From positions 186,001-250,000 of the forward strand of contig NZ_FOJM01000003.1 of the NCBI RefSeq assembly GCF_900111825.1: a stretch of DNA of 64,000 nucleotides. Direction: 5' to 3'. The notes under the pieces are model-generated. The model was not told where the DNA came from and did no database searches. It was given only the letters and a program-made list of their open reading frames with translations. The DNA is from Pedobacter suwonensis (GTDB taxonomy: Bacteria > Bacteroidota > Bacteroidia > Sphingobacteriales > Sphingobacteriaceae). Positions 52,312-60,966 of this stretch are shown here, in pieces (positions within the stretch are counted from its first letter, which is position 1; the number at the start of each line of letters is the position of its first letter). A program made the position numbers and the translations under genes.

Positions 52312-52570
52312 TAAATTCTAGTCGTCACACTGAACCCAGCCTTAGCGAGCTCACTGAAGGTAATTCATTTCAGGGTATATCCTGCATGAAAGATGCTGAC
52401 CACGAAGTAGCTACAAGGCCATTGAAAAAATATTATTTCTACTTGTAAAGTAACGCAGAATCTATCGGATCAGCATGACGGCTGACTTAATGAATGTGTA
52501 CTAAAAGGATTAACAGCGATGCATCCACACGATAAGTTTTCAGGAGAATGACGATTCTTTCTAATGAAAA

Positions 52571-53185
52571 TTATCTACCACCCGTTAACATGGCAATAAA
52601 GTTCTGTAGAATACCTGGCACGAAAATGATTGTAAATATCAATCCGGTTAAGGCGCCAAAAAAGTGTGCATCATGATTGATGTGATCCCTTGAATTGCGG
52701 GAAGCGTAAGCACAATAAATTAAATATATAATTCCAAAAACTACAGCAGGAATCCCGATCGGGATAAACATGATATAGATTTTAGACATTGGGTTATACA
52801 ATATATAACTAAAAAGCACCGCGCTGATTGCGCCTGAAGCGCCCAGACTATTGTAGTGAAAGTTATCTTTATGTTTGATTACCGTTGGCAGATCGCTCAA
52901 TACCAGACCCAAAAAGTAAAGCAATCCAAACCGCCAGCTCCCCATCATACTCTCAAGCGCAAAGGCAAAAGCGTAAAAAGTAAACATGTTAAAAAAGAGG
53001 TGCATCCAATCTGCGTGCACAAGTCCGCTGGTAATTAATGTATATACATTCTGCCCTTTAGAAACACTAAAAGGATGTAGCATAAATTTTCCATAAATCG
53101 AATGATCGTAGAAAGCGTAAAGGCTGGTAATGATGGTAAAAACGAAAATTAAGGAGGCAACTGGTGCTATATTGAAGTATTCCAT
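52571..53185 (-). CDS. Rhomboid-family intramembrane serine protease
   Basis: 204 residues with about six transmembrane helices. The family motifs are in order: HADWMHLFFNMFTFYAF (H-x-x-x-N oxyanion region), NSLGASGAISAV (G-x-S-G with the catalytic Ser) and HDAHFFGALTG (catalytic His). It cleaves membrane-spanning helices. Last gene of a probable three-gene run (55675 to 52571) after the M14 peptidase, 6 bp away. Confidence 0.93.
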   Translation of the reverse strand: MEYFNIAPVASLIFVFTIITSLYAFYDHSIYGKFMLHPFSVSKGQNVYTLITSGLVHADWMHLFFNMFTFYAFAFALESMMGSWRFGLLYFLGLVLSDLPTVIKHKDNFHYNSLGASGAISAVLFSYILYNPMSKIYIMFIPIGIPAVVFGIIYLIYCAYASRNSRDHINHDAHFFGALTGLIFTIIFVPGILQNFIAMLTGGR

Positions 53186-53191
53186 TTGGGC

Positions 53192-54940
53192 TTATTTTAA
53201 ATCCAGTTTTACATCTGTAACCAAACGTGCAACCGGATATCTGTTGTGTGTTTTTTCGTAATAATCAGAATTTTTATACACAAAATCAAGTTGTGCGGCA
53301 CCATTCTTTGCAAATTCAGGGTCAGCCAACTTTTTGGCGTCCAGTTTACTTTTTAAATCAGGGTTATTTTTTAGCAGTTCTGTAGCCGTATCTTCAAAAA
53401 CATAGGCCGAATAATGCTCTTTCATATCTAGAATAGAATCGAAAAAATTCCAGTTGAAATAAGAATCTGTGGCCTGAGGTTCTAAGGTTTCTACAATATA
53501 CCGGTTGCCTGGCTGGTTTACATAAACCACATAATCACCAGCATAGTATTGCAGCTTTTGTGGAACAGTATTTACAGTTACACCTGAGTGCAGGTAATGG
53601 CCTTCATATGGCTTGGTTCCGGTTTTAAAATCACCGATGTAATAACTGTCGACAACAATTTTCTGATCACTTTTTAATTCCCTTAATTTAACCTGATTCA
53701 GTTTAAGCAGCGTAATTACCCGATCCCATGCTTTTGGGATGATATAGGCGACAGGTTTTTGAACAGATAATGCGGGTTCATACTTGTTCCATTCTTTAAT
53801 GGTTTTGAGGTAAGGCTTGCTACGATCGTAGTATAAACGTTCAGCGCCGCTTACCGTGCTGGGCTTTTCCCCTGCTTCAAATCCCTTAAATGGGATATCG
53901 TTAACATCGTTTTTGTTTAGTTTCCACGCTAAAGGATATTCTCTTTGTGCAGCAACAGCCTCATCGGCCTTTTTCTTATTTGCCCCAATGATTTTGGCAT
54001 CCCGTTCGATCACCTGGATATAGGTTTTCAAAAGCTTGTAAGTAGCATCTACACGTAAATCGTACGATTTTAACATATGTGTTTCGGGCATAAACCCAAT
54101 GGTATTGTGCAGCGTGGTATAACCAGTAGAGTAACGGGGCGATTCAATAAAACCGGTTATCCCGGTTTCCGGAGTTTCGCCTATCGAGTTTACATAAGGA
54201 ATCATCGGATAACCCAGTTTTTCCATACCGGAATATAAATCAGGCACTAACGTTTTGGTTAAGTAATCAGAAAGTATAGGGTTTAGCTTATCTTTTTGTG
54301 TAGGGATAAGCGTCATCACATATTGATAATCGGCGCCATTACTGGTATGGGTATCTACAAATATCTCGGGCTGCCAGATATTAAAAATGAGTTGAAATGC
54401 TGCCGAATTTTTGGAATCTGTTTTAATAAAATCACGGTTCAGATCAAGGTTTTTGCTATTTCCTCTAAAACCGTAGGCAACCGGACCATTTTGGTTTGCC
54501 CTTGATGTTCCACTACGGTTAAAACTGCCGTCTATATTGTAAAGCGGAATGATGCAGATTACCACATCCTTTGGCAATTTACCTGCTTTGAGCAGATCAC
54601 GAGCCAGCATCATCGATGCATCTATCCCTTCTGGTTCGCCTGGATGAATACCATTATTGATCAATAAAATTCTTTTATTTTGCTTCCTGATCTGCACCGG
54701 ATCGAACACCAGGTCACGTGATAAAACCAATAAGTGTAAAGGTTTTCCAAAATCAGTAAGCCCATAGGTTAACAGTTTGGCTTGCCGGTACGTTTTAGCC
54801 AGGTTTTGATAATAGGATATGGCTTCAGTGTATGTTGTAGTTGCTGTTTTTCCACTTAATTCAAAAGGCGATTGCTGTGCCATTGAAGTTAATGAAAAGG
54901 AAAATGTAAAAACCAATAATAATATCCTCATGCTATTCAT
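53192..54940 (-). CDS. M14 family zinc carboxypeptidase
   Basis: 582 residues with a signal peptide (starts at ATG 54940 or 54931, cleaved near SMAQQ). The M14 zinc triad is visible as NNGIHPGEPEGIDASM (HxxE) and FVDTHTSNGADYQYVM (His), and a Glu base is expected near TGITGFIES. The C-terminal 200 residues are an extra domain common in Bacteroidota members. It should trim C-terminal residues from peptides in the periplasm. Directly after the outer-membrane protein gene (9 bp). Confidence 0.9.
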   Translation of the reverse strand: MNSMRILLLVFTFSFSLTSMAQQSPFELSGKTATTTYTEAISYYQNLAKTYRQAKLLTYGLTDFGKPLHLLVLSRDLVFDPVQIRKQNKRILLINNGIHPGEPEGIDASMMLARDLLKAGKLPKDVVICIIPLYNIDGSFNRSGTSRANQNGPVAYGFRGNSKNLDLNRDFIKTDSKNSAAFQLIFNIWQPEIFVDTHTSNGADYQYVMTLIPTQKDKLNPILSDYLTKTLVPDLYSGMEKLGYPMIPYVNSIGETPETGITGFIESPRYSTGYTTLHNTIGFMPETHMLKSYDLRVDATYKLLKTYIQVIERDAKIIGANKKKADEAVAAQREYPLAWKLNKNDVNDIPFKGFEAGEKPSTVSGAERLYYDRSKPYLKTIKEWNKYEPALSVQKPVAYIIPKAWDRVITLLKLNQVKLRELKSDQKIVVDSYYIGDFKTGTKPYEGHYLHSGVTVNTVPQKLQYYAGDYVVYVNQPGNRYIVETLEPQATDSYFNWNFFDSILDMKEHYSAYVFEDTATELLKNNPDLKSKLDAKKLADPEFAKNGAAQLDFVYKNSDYYEKTHNRYPVARLVTDVKLDLK

Positions 54941-54949
54941 AAATAGAGT

Positions 54950-55675
54950 TTATAGCGTTTTATGGTACGAGCGAACGTTACCGAACATATACCTGAAGCC
55001 TACAGTAATGGAATTGTACATGTCCGGATAGGTATTATTAGCGCTCAGTCTCGACTCATTATAACCATCTAAGCCTTCGCCAAAAGTAAAGTTAGACTGT
55101 GCATTTAAATTAATTACATACCTCATGTAACCATAGGAATCTTTTATGTAATAATTAAAACCCAAATTTATCGGCAACAACAGGTTAGTACTTTTATCTT
55201 CTCCGCCATAGGGTTGTCTGTCAGAACCGGATGCCTGAGGTGGATACCTTGCAATGTTGGATATGTTGTTATTTATCGCTCCCAATCCGAAGCCGACATA
55301 TATCCCCCTCATGTTATACAGTAATCCTCCCTGGCGATAATTAACAAGTTCCCCTAACATCAGTTTCAGGTTAGCTGTAAGTGCAGTATATTTATTGACA
55401 AACCAACGGCCAGATGGATCTTTAACAGCAATCCCCCCTTTAATCCTTCCGTATTGCCCTTCCAGTCCTATTGTCAAAAAAGGAGTGATGTGATAATCAA
55501 AAACACCGTAAACAATTTTCCCATAGTCTCCCTCATATACATCGGTATATGATTTATTCATGCCACCACCAAAACCATAAGACATTTTGAAATAGTTGGA
55601 TTGAGCAAAGGAAAAACTTCCAATAAAAACAAACAGAAAGGTTATATAAGTCGCTCTCAATGAATAAAAAATCAT
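54950..55675 (-). CDS. Predicted outer-membrane beta-barrel protein
   Basis: 241 residues, signal peptide ending FSFAQ, then alternating amphipathic strands: FLTIGLEGQYGRIKGG, GLLYNMRGIYVGFGLGAI, SITVGFRYMFGNVR. The pattern suits an OmpW/OmpA-like small barrel. Substrate or partner unknown. First gene of the run with M14 peptidase and rhomboid. Confidence 0.7.
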   Translation of the reverse strand: MIFYSLRATYITFLFVFIGSFSFAQSNYFKMSYGFGGGMNKSYTDVYEGDYGKIVYGVFDYHITPFLTIGLEGQYGRIKGGIAVKDPSGRWFVNKYTALTANLKLMLGELVNYRQGGLLYNMRGIYVGFGLGAINNNISNIARYPPQASGSDRQPYGGEDKSTNLLLPINLGFNYYIKDSYGYMRYVINLNAQSNFTFGEGLDGYNESRLSANNTYPDMYNSITVGFRYMFGNVRSYHKTL

Positions 55676-55732
55676 ATCTTTTTTACAAAAATAAGATGAT
55701 TATCGGATATCTATAACTTTTACCTTTGAATT

Positions 55733-56986
55733 ATGAGCACATACACCAACTTTAACAAATCGCTTGAACAGCGGTTCATAAAATATGCAAAAATTTATAC
55801 CCAATCCGATCCAAATTCTCCTACCTGCCCTTCAACTTTAAAGCAAAAAAACTTAGCGGCGGTATTGGTTGAGGAATTGCAGGAAATTGGAATTTCTGAT
55901 GCCGAAATGGACGATAACGGCTATGTTTATGGAACCATCCCATCAAATACAGATAAACAATTACCCGTAATTTTCTTTTGTTCGCACATGGATACCTCGC
56001 CTGATTGTAGCGGAGAAAATGTTAAACCGATTATTCATGAAAAATATCAGGGACAAGACCTGGTTCTGCCAGACGATAACCACATTGTAATCAAACTTGC
56101 TGAACACCAAGACCTGAAACAACAGATTGGCAATGATATTATTACCGCCAGCGGAACAACCTTATTGGGTGCAGATAATAAAGCAGGATTAGCAGAAATT
56201 ATGGAAGCAGCGGCCTTTTTAATGAAAAACAAAGAGGTAAAACACGGAACCATAAAGCTTCTTTTTACCCCTGATGAAGAAATTGGCAGAGGCGTAGACA
56301 AAGTTGATTTGAAGAAGTTAGGTGCCGATTTTGGTTATACCATTGACGGGGAAACACTCGGATCAATCGAAGATGAGACTTTTTCTGCCGACGGAGCTAC
56401 CCTTAAAATTTATGGTGTAAGTACACATCCGGGGTTTGCAAAAGGAAAGATGGAAAGTGCAATTAAGATTCTTGCCGAAATTTTAGATTCACTGCCAAAA
56501 GATGCCCTTACACCAGAGGCCACGCACCAGAAAGAAGGGTTTATTCATCCGGTAAGTATCAACGGACAGGTAGAAGAGGCAGAGGCACATTTCATCATCA
56601 GGGATTTTACCGATGAGAACTTAGTTTCACATGGCCGGTTTTTGGAAGAAACTGTAAAAAAAGTAATGACTAACTATCCAAAATCCAGCTACAAGCTTAA
56701 TATTAAACCACAATACCGCAACATGAAACAGGTTTTGGATCAGCATCCTAAAATTGTACAATATGGTATTGAGGCGATTGAACGAGCTGGTGTAGTACCT
56801 AAACAACAAAGTATTCGTGGTGGGACTGATGGCTCACGACTTTCTTATATGGGTTTACCATGTCCCAATATTTTTGCCGGAGAACATGCTTTTCACAGCA
56901 AACAAGAATGGGTAAGCGTACAGGATATGGAAAAGGCTGTACAAACCATTGTTAACATTGCGTGTATCTGGGAAGAGAAAGGCTAG
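55733..56986 (+). CDS. pepT: Peptidase T (tripeptide aminopeptidase)
   Basis: 417 residues, M20 family. FFCSHMDTSPD (zinc His/Asp), TLLGADNKAGLAEIM (bridging Asp), FTPDEEIGRGV (catalytic Glu pair) and IRGGTDGSRLSYMGLPCPN (dimer/active site) are PepT signatures; a final His is in EHAFHSKQEWV. It releases N-terminal residues from tripeptides in the cytosol. A tacctttg -7-like element is only 5 bp before the ATG, so the transcript may be almost leaderless. Confidence 0.95.
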   Translation: MSTYTNFNKSLEQRFIKYAKIYTQSDPNSPTCPSTLKQKNLAAVLVEELQEIGISDAEMDDNGYVYGTIPSNTDKQLPVIFFCSHMDTSPDCSGENVKPIIHEKYQGQDLVLPDDNHIVIKLAEHQDLKQQIGNDIITASGTTLLGADNKAGLAEIMEAAAFLMKNKEVKHGTIKLLFTPDEEIGRGVDKVDLKKLGADFGYTIDGETLGSIEDETFSADGATLKIYGVSTHPGFAKGKMESAIKILAEILDSLPKDALTPEATHQKEGFIHPVSINGQVEEAEAHFIIRDFTDENLVSHGRFLEETVKKVMTNYPKSSYKLNIKPQYRNMKQVLDQHPKIVQYGIEAIERAGVVPKQQSIRGGTDGSRLSYMGLPCPNIFAGEHAFHSKQEWVSVQDMEKAVQTIVNIACIWEEKG

Positions 56987-57109
56987 TCTGGAGTTGGGCG
57001 TTTGATGTTATAATTGCACCAAACGCCTAACGCTAAAATCCAATCTGATGGGATTGATTTTTAATAAAATGTATTTTCAAAGCACAAATTTTGCTAATTT
57101 TAACCTGTA

Positions 57110-57976
57110 ATGATAACTCTCGAAAACGATTATATAAAAGTTAGCCTGGCGGCTAAAGGCGCAGAACTTCAAGGTTTATTTAGTAAAGAAACCAAACTTG
57201 AATATTTATGGAATGCCAACCCAAAATATTGGGCAAAACATAGCCCGGTACTATTTCCTATTGTTGGCTCATTAAAAAACAACAGCTTCGTTTACCAGGG
57301 TAAATACTACGAATTACCCCGTCATGGTTTTGCCAGGGACAATGTTTTTAATTTTGAAAAGATAAGTGGAAGCGAGGGCATTTTCACGTTAACCCAAAAT
57401 GCTGACACCTTAAAAACATATCCGTTTTATTTTGAGCTTAAACTGAAGTATCAACTGATAGACAGAAAGTTAAAATTAACTTACGAGGTAAAGAATACTG
57501 GCACGAGCGAACTTTTATTCTCTATTGGCGCACATCCGGCATTTGCGGTACCCAACACGCCAGATACCGTTTACGAAGATTATTACCTCGCTTTTAATGC
57601 TGATGAGCAATTAACCTTCTGGAAACTGGAGGATGGACTGGTAACCAACGAAACCAAAAATATAGCGCTTAATGCGCATAAGCTGAAGCTTACACATGAG
57701 CTGTTCTATAACGATGCACTGGTTTTTAAAAACCTGCAAAGCAACAGCATTAGTTTACTGAACACCAAAAACGATAACGGCCTGCACTTCAATTTTGAGG
57801 AGTTTCCATTCTTTGGGATATGGGCGGCACCCGATGCACCATTTGTGTGTTTAGAACCCTGGTGCGGAGTTGCTGATGGCGTTAACCACAACCAGGAGCT
57901 ATCCGGCAAAGAGGGGATCATAAAACTTGGGGCAGGCGAAACCTGGTCGCGGTTTTGGGAAGTAGTGTGTTTTTAA
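57110..57976 (+). CDS. Aldose 1-epimerase family protein
   Basis: 288 residues of the galactose-mutarotase-like beta-sandwich: LEYLWNANPKYWAKHSPVLF near residue 30, ELPRHGFARDN (a His of the active site), SIGAHPAFAVP (catalytic His) and FVCLEPWCGVAD (Glu region). This is the YeaD/LACX-like group; the sugar is unknown. Alone, after pepT. Confidence 0.88.
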   Translation: MITLENDYIKVSLAAKGAELQGLFSKETKLEYLWNANPKYWAKHSPVLFPIVGSLKNNSFVYQGKYYELPRHGFARDNVFNFEKISGSEGIFTLTQNADTLKTYPFYFELKLKYQLIDRKLKLTYEVKNTGTSELLFSIGAHPAFAVPNTPDTVYEDYYLAFNADEQLTFWKLEDGLVTNETKNIALNAHKLKLTHELFYNDALVFKNLQSNSISLLNTKNDNGLHFNFEEFPFFGIWAAPDAPFVCLEPWCGVADGVNHNQELSGKEGIIKLGAGETWSRFWEVVCF

Positions 57977-58122
57977 ACTGGTTTTTCTGATTAGTTGCGC
58001 CAGAACTTTGAGTTTGATCTGATCAGCAGAGTCGTGCGATCATCTTCAATATGCTCCCCACTGTTCGTGCCTTTTCTTTGTAACCTTCGTGGTAAAAGCA
58101 GAACCAAACAGAACGCTGAAAT

Positions 58123-58689
58123 TTAAAGCGATAATCGGCTTAAAGTTTCTCTGGTTACGCCAAGATAAGATGCAATAAGGGTTTTCGGAATCCTTTTTTG
58201 TAGAGAAGGGTATTGGTTACGCCATTGCTTGTAACGTTCGCCGGCATTGTTGCTCAATAAAGCCAATACCCTTTTTTGTAAGGCCATATTGCCTGTGGTA
58301 TATTTTTTCCTGAAAAAATACTCCATCTTGCGAGAGGAGGCACAGAGTTTTTCCTTATTTTCAAATGAAATAGAAAGCGTTTCCGTATCTTCTATACAGT
58401 CTACATTTAAAGTAGCAGGCATACCTGTATTGAAAGCATTTGGATCGGAAAACCACCACTCTTCCATGGCTAACTGTAAAATGTATTCTTTTCCCTCGTG
58501 GTCGGTATAAGAAGATTTTACAATGCCCTTCACTACAAAATGTTCCTGACTGGCCACATCACCTGCCTGGATAATATACTGGTGTTTCTTGTATCTCCGC
58601 CTGGTAAAAAAAGATGTAGCATGATCAAATTCTTCATCTGTTAAACAAACGATCTGATGGATGTGTGTCCGTAAAAAATCTAATTCCAT
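58123..58689 (-). CDS. Crp/Fnr family transcriptional regulator
   Basis: 188 residues: beta-roll with YIIQAGDVASQEHFVVKGIV, helical linker and a winged-helix ending with LIASYLGVTRETLSRLSL. A second paralogue is encoded at 12958, about 30-40% similar by eye. It is divergent from the DUF1349 gene; a palindrome between the two (58765-58778) may be its operator. Ligand unknown. Confidence 0.92.
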   Translation of the reverse strand: MELDFLRTHIHQIVCLTDEEFDHATSFFTRRRYKKHQYIIQAGDVASQEHFVVKGIVKSSYTDHEGKEYILQLAMEEWWFSDPNAFNTGMPATLNVDCIEDTETLSISFENKEKLCASSRKMEYFFRKKYTTGNMALQKRVLALLSNNAGERYKQWRNQYPSLQKRIPKTLIASYLGVTRETLSRLSL

Positions 58690-58764
58690 GTTTCTGATGC
58701 AAACAAATGTACTGTTTATTCAAGATTTTTAAACCTGATAAACTTATTTTAACCAAATGCTGGT

Positions 58765-58778
58765 GTGATAATCATCAC
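58765..58778. promoter_or_regulatory. Candidate Crp/Fnr operator
   Basis: gtgat-aatc-atcac, a perfect inverted repeat with a 4-bp spacer; another gtgat half-site is at 58788. Position between the regulator gene and the divergent DUF1349 gene, just upstream of the latter's promoter. Confidence 0.5.
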
Positions 58779-58800
58779 GTTAAAATAGTGATGTATGTCC

Positions 58801-58831
58801 TTTAGCAAAATTTTTTCCTGCATTATGTTTG
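58801..58831 (+). promoter_or_regulatory. Putative promoter of the DUF1349 gene
   Basis: ttta at 58801-58804 (TTTG-like -33) and tatgtttg at 58824-58831 (TAnnTTTG -7) with about 20 bp between them; ATG 27 bp downstream. Confidence 0.55.
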
Positions 58832-58857
58832 CATCACACCACATACAAAACACACAA

Positions 58858-59520
58858 ATGAAACTTAAATCACTTGCCACAATTGCGGTACTATTTTCTT
58901 TAATGAGCGCCAAAACCTATGCCCAGAGTTTAGCCAAAATGAACTGGTTTAACGAACCCGAAAAATGGGAGATTAAAGATAAAAATACCTTCAGCATGTT
59001 CGTGCCCGCAAAAACCGATTATTGGCGCATTTCGCATTATGGTTTTACGGTTGATGATGCACCATTTTACTATGCTACTTATGGGGGCGAGTTTGAGGTG
59101 AAGGTAAAAATTACCGGAAATTATGTAACTACTTTTGATCAGATGGGATTGATGCTTCGCATTAATGAAGAAGAGTGGATAAAAGCGGGAGTAGAATTTG
59201 TTAACGGGAAACAAAATGTAAGTGCCGTTGTCACGCATAAAACGAGTGACTGGAGCGTGGTAGAACTGGAAAAAGCACCTGCATCAATCTGGATGAAAGC
59301 GGTTAGAAAACTGGATGCAGTTGAGATTTTCCACTCGCTGGATGATAAAAAATATACCATGTTGCGAACTTGTTATTTTAAAGATAACGCACCTGTAATG
59401 GTCGGGTTGGTAGCCGCCTGTCCGGATGGTAAAGGTTTTAACGCCACCTTCGAAAATTTTAAGGTTACAACTACACCTGATCAGAGAAGATTGGATTGGG
59501 CAAAAAAACAGCAGGATTGA
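58858..59520 (+). CDS. DUF1349 (laminin-G-like) secreted protein
   Basis: 220 residues from the ATG at 58858, with a signal peptide ending KTYAQ; an earlier start at 58795 lies within the promoter. The jelly-roll fold with YATYGGEFEVKVKITGNY, DQMGLMLRINEEEWIKAGVE, and WMKAVRKLDAVEIFHSLDD matches DUF1349 (related to regulation of enolase/YesU-type proteins and carbohydrate-binding jelly rolls). Substrate unknown. Probably controlled by the divergent Crp/Fnr protein. Confidence 0.85.
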   Translation: MKLKSLATIAVLFSLMSAKTYAQSLAKMNWFNEPEKWEIKDKNTFSMFVPAKTDYWRISHYGFTVDDAPFYYATYGGEFEVKVKITGNYVTTFDQMGLMLRINEEEWIKAGVEFVNGKQNVSAVVTHKTSDWSVVELEKAPASIWMKAVRKLDAVEIFHSLDDKKYTMLRTCYFKDNAPVMVGLVAACPDGKGFNATFENFKVTTTPDQRRLDWAKKQQD

Positions 59521-59536
59521 TATTTTTTATAAAGTA

Positions 59537-59619
59537 ATCGTCGTTTCGACCTTGCGGAGAAATCTTTAACTTGATTATAAGATCTCTCCGTTTCGCTGCG
59601 CTCCAGTCGAGATGACGAT
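59537..59619. repeat. REP-like inverted element, gtttcga type
   Basis: atcgtcgtttcgacc..gcggagaaatct and agatctctccg ... gtcgagatgacgat pair as long inverted arms around a short centre. A partial copy is at 3286-3317. Confidence 0.85.
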
Positions 59620-59623
59620 TTTT

Positions 59624-60916
59624 CTATCGGAACGCATCAACCAACTCCTGAAAACCAGGCCTGTCTAAAGGCGCCGTAGCCAAACAGGCATCTCTGAGTT
59701 CACTGATCATTTTATAAACTTCCTCACTTACCTCTTCGTTTTTTAAAGAAAGTAAATCATCCAGCAGGTATCCATAAGCACTAACTTCTATTCTTTCAAA
59801 TGCATCTGCAGTTTTAGCTGTTTTATCATAAAAGCTTGCTGCCCCAAAATCACCGAACAGCGTGCTGCCCTCATCATCAATCAAGATATTGTGTGCATAT
59901 AAATCGCCATGCATAATGCCTGCTTCATGTAGTTGAGCTGCTAACGAAGCAATGGTTTTAGCGATACTGATAATCTGTTTTTCAGAAGGTTTTCGATCAG
60001 CAGGAAAAACATCCCTGGTGCAGCTTTCTAAACTTGGTGGATTGCCAAGATTATAAAAATGATGCGGAATCAGGTCCATTACCAGTCCTTTTTTATCTTC
60101 CGGATGTAAAGCAACCTGCCCGATCAGATTAACCAGGCCGGGGTGATAACCTGCAGCGATATAAGCTGTCATTTCGTCTTCCGGCAAACCATCGCTTGTT
60201 ACATCGCCCTTAAATATTTTAACCGCTACTTCTTGCTTTTCATTGCCAACTGCCTGATAGGCCTTTGAAATCATGCCTGATGCCCCTTCGCCCAACAAAT
60301 GGCTGATTTCCAAATCGTGCCAGTTGATCAATGAAAGTGTTTCAACAGCTGGTGTTTTACTAAAATTATTCCCAGAAAATGCAATCCATGATAGTTTTGG
60401 CAGTTGCATAATCCACTGCGGTAATTCGTGGAGTTTATTCGCCGCAATCCGCAATAATGCTAAATTCTGGCAATTGCTCAATTCTTCAGGCAGTGTAGAT
60501 AAACGGTTGCCAGATAACATCAGCTTTTGCATCCTTTTGCAAAGGCCAATTTCTTTTGGTAGTTCAGCAATGTTGTTATTTGTTAAGATCAACCAGCGTA
60601 AATTCGGGTTGATCGACTTTGGCGGTACGACTTCAATCCGGTTGGATTTAAAACCCACAATATCCAGAGCAGGGCAATCGGACAGTACTTCTGGTAAAAC
60701 CGAAAAAAGATTTTCAGAACAGAAAAAAATTCTCAGTTTTTTTAACCGGCCGAAATCTGTTGGCAACGAATTTAATTGATTAGATGATAAATCCAGTACT
60801 TCCAATGTATCAGCCAAATCGAATATTTCTATAGGGAATTCAGTTAAGTTTTCAGAAAGTTTTAACGAAACCGCTCCTTTAAGTTTTCCGTTTTTTAATG
60901 CTGACAGGCTTTGCAT
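59624..60916 (-). CDS. Leucine-rich-repeat serine/threonine kinase-like protein
   Basis: 430 residues. Residues 15-190 hold about seven leucine-rich repeats of 22-23 residues (LEVLDLSSNQLNSLPTDFGR; LRWLILTNNNIAELPKEIG). Residues 205-430 form a protein-kinase fold: glycine loop GEGASGM, VAVKIFKG with the ATP Lys, MHGDLYAHNIL for the catalytic loop (HGD replaces HRD, with Asp and Asn retained) and FGDFGAASF with DFG. All three catalytic residues are therefore present. No signal or membrane segment is visible. A sensor role with repeats binding a partner is likely. Confidence 0.9.
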   Translation of the reverse strand: MQSLSALKNGKLKGAVSLKLSENLTEFPIEIFDLADTLEVLDLSSNQLNSLPTDFGRLKKLRIFFCSENLFSVLPEVLSDCPALDIVGFKSNRIEVVPPKSINPNLRWLILTNNNIAELPKEIGLCKRMQKLMLSGNRLSTLPEELSNCQNLALLRIAANKLHELPQWIMQLPKLSWIAFSGNNFSKTPAVETLSLINWHDLEISHLLGEGASGMISKAYQAVGNEKQEVAVKIFKGDVTSDGLPEDEMTAYIAAGYHPGLVNLIGQVALHPEDKKGLVMDLIPHHFYNLGNPPSLESCTRDVFPADRKPSEKQIISIAKTIASLAAQLHEAGIMHGDLYAHNILIDDEGSTLFGDFGAASFYDKTAKTADAFERIEVSAYGYLLDDLLSLKNEEVSEEVYKMISELRDACLATAPLDRPGFQELVDAFR

Positions 60917-60966
60917 AGGTGTACTGGGTTAATAATTTCAGACGAAGATAAGGCTATATATTTATT

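Noticed and set aside
55721..55728. tacctttg as the pepT promoter
   Set aside because: It fits TAnnTTTG but lies only 5 bp before the ATG; noted in the gene entry but not listed as a promoter feature.
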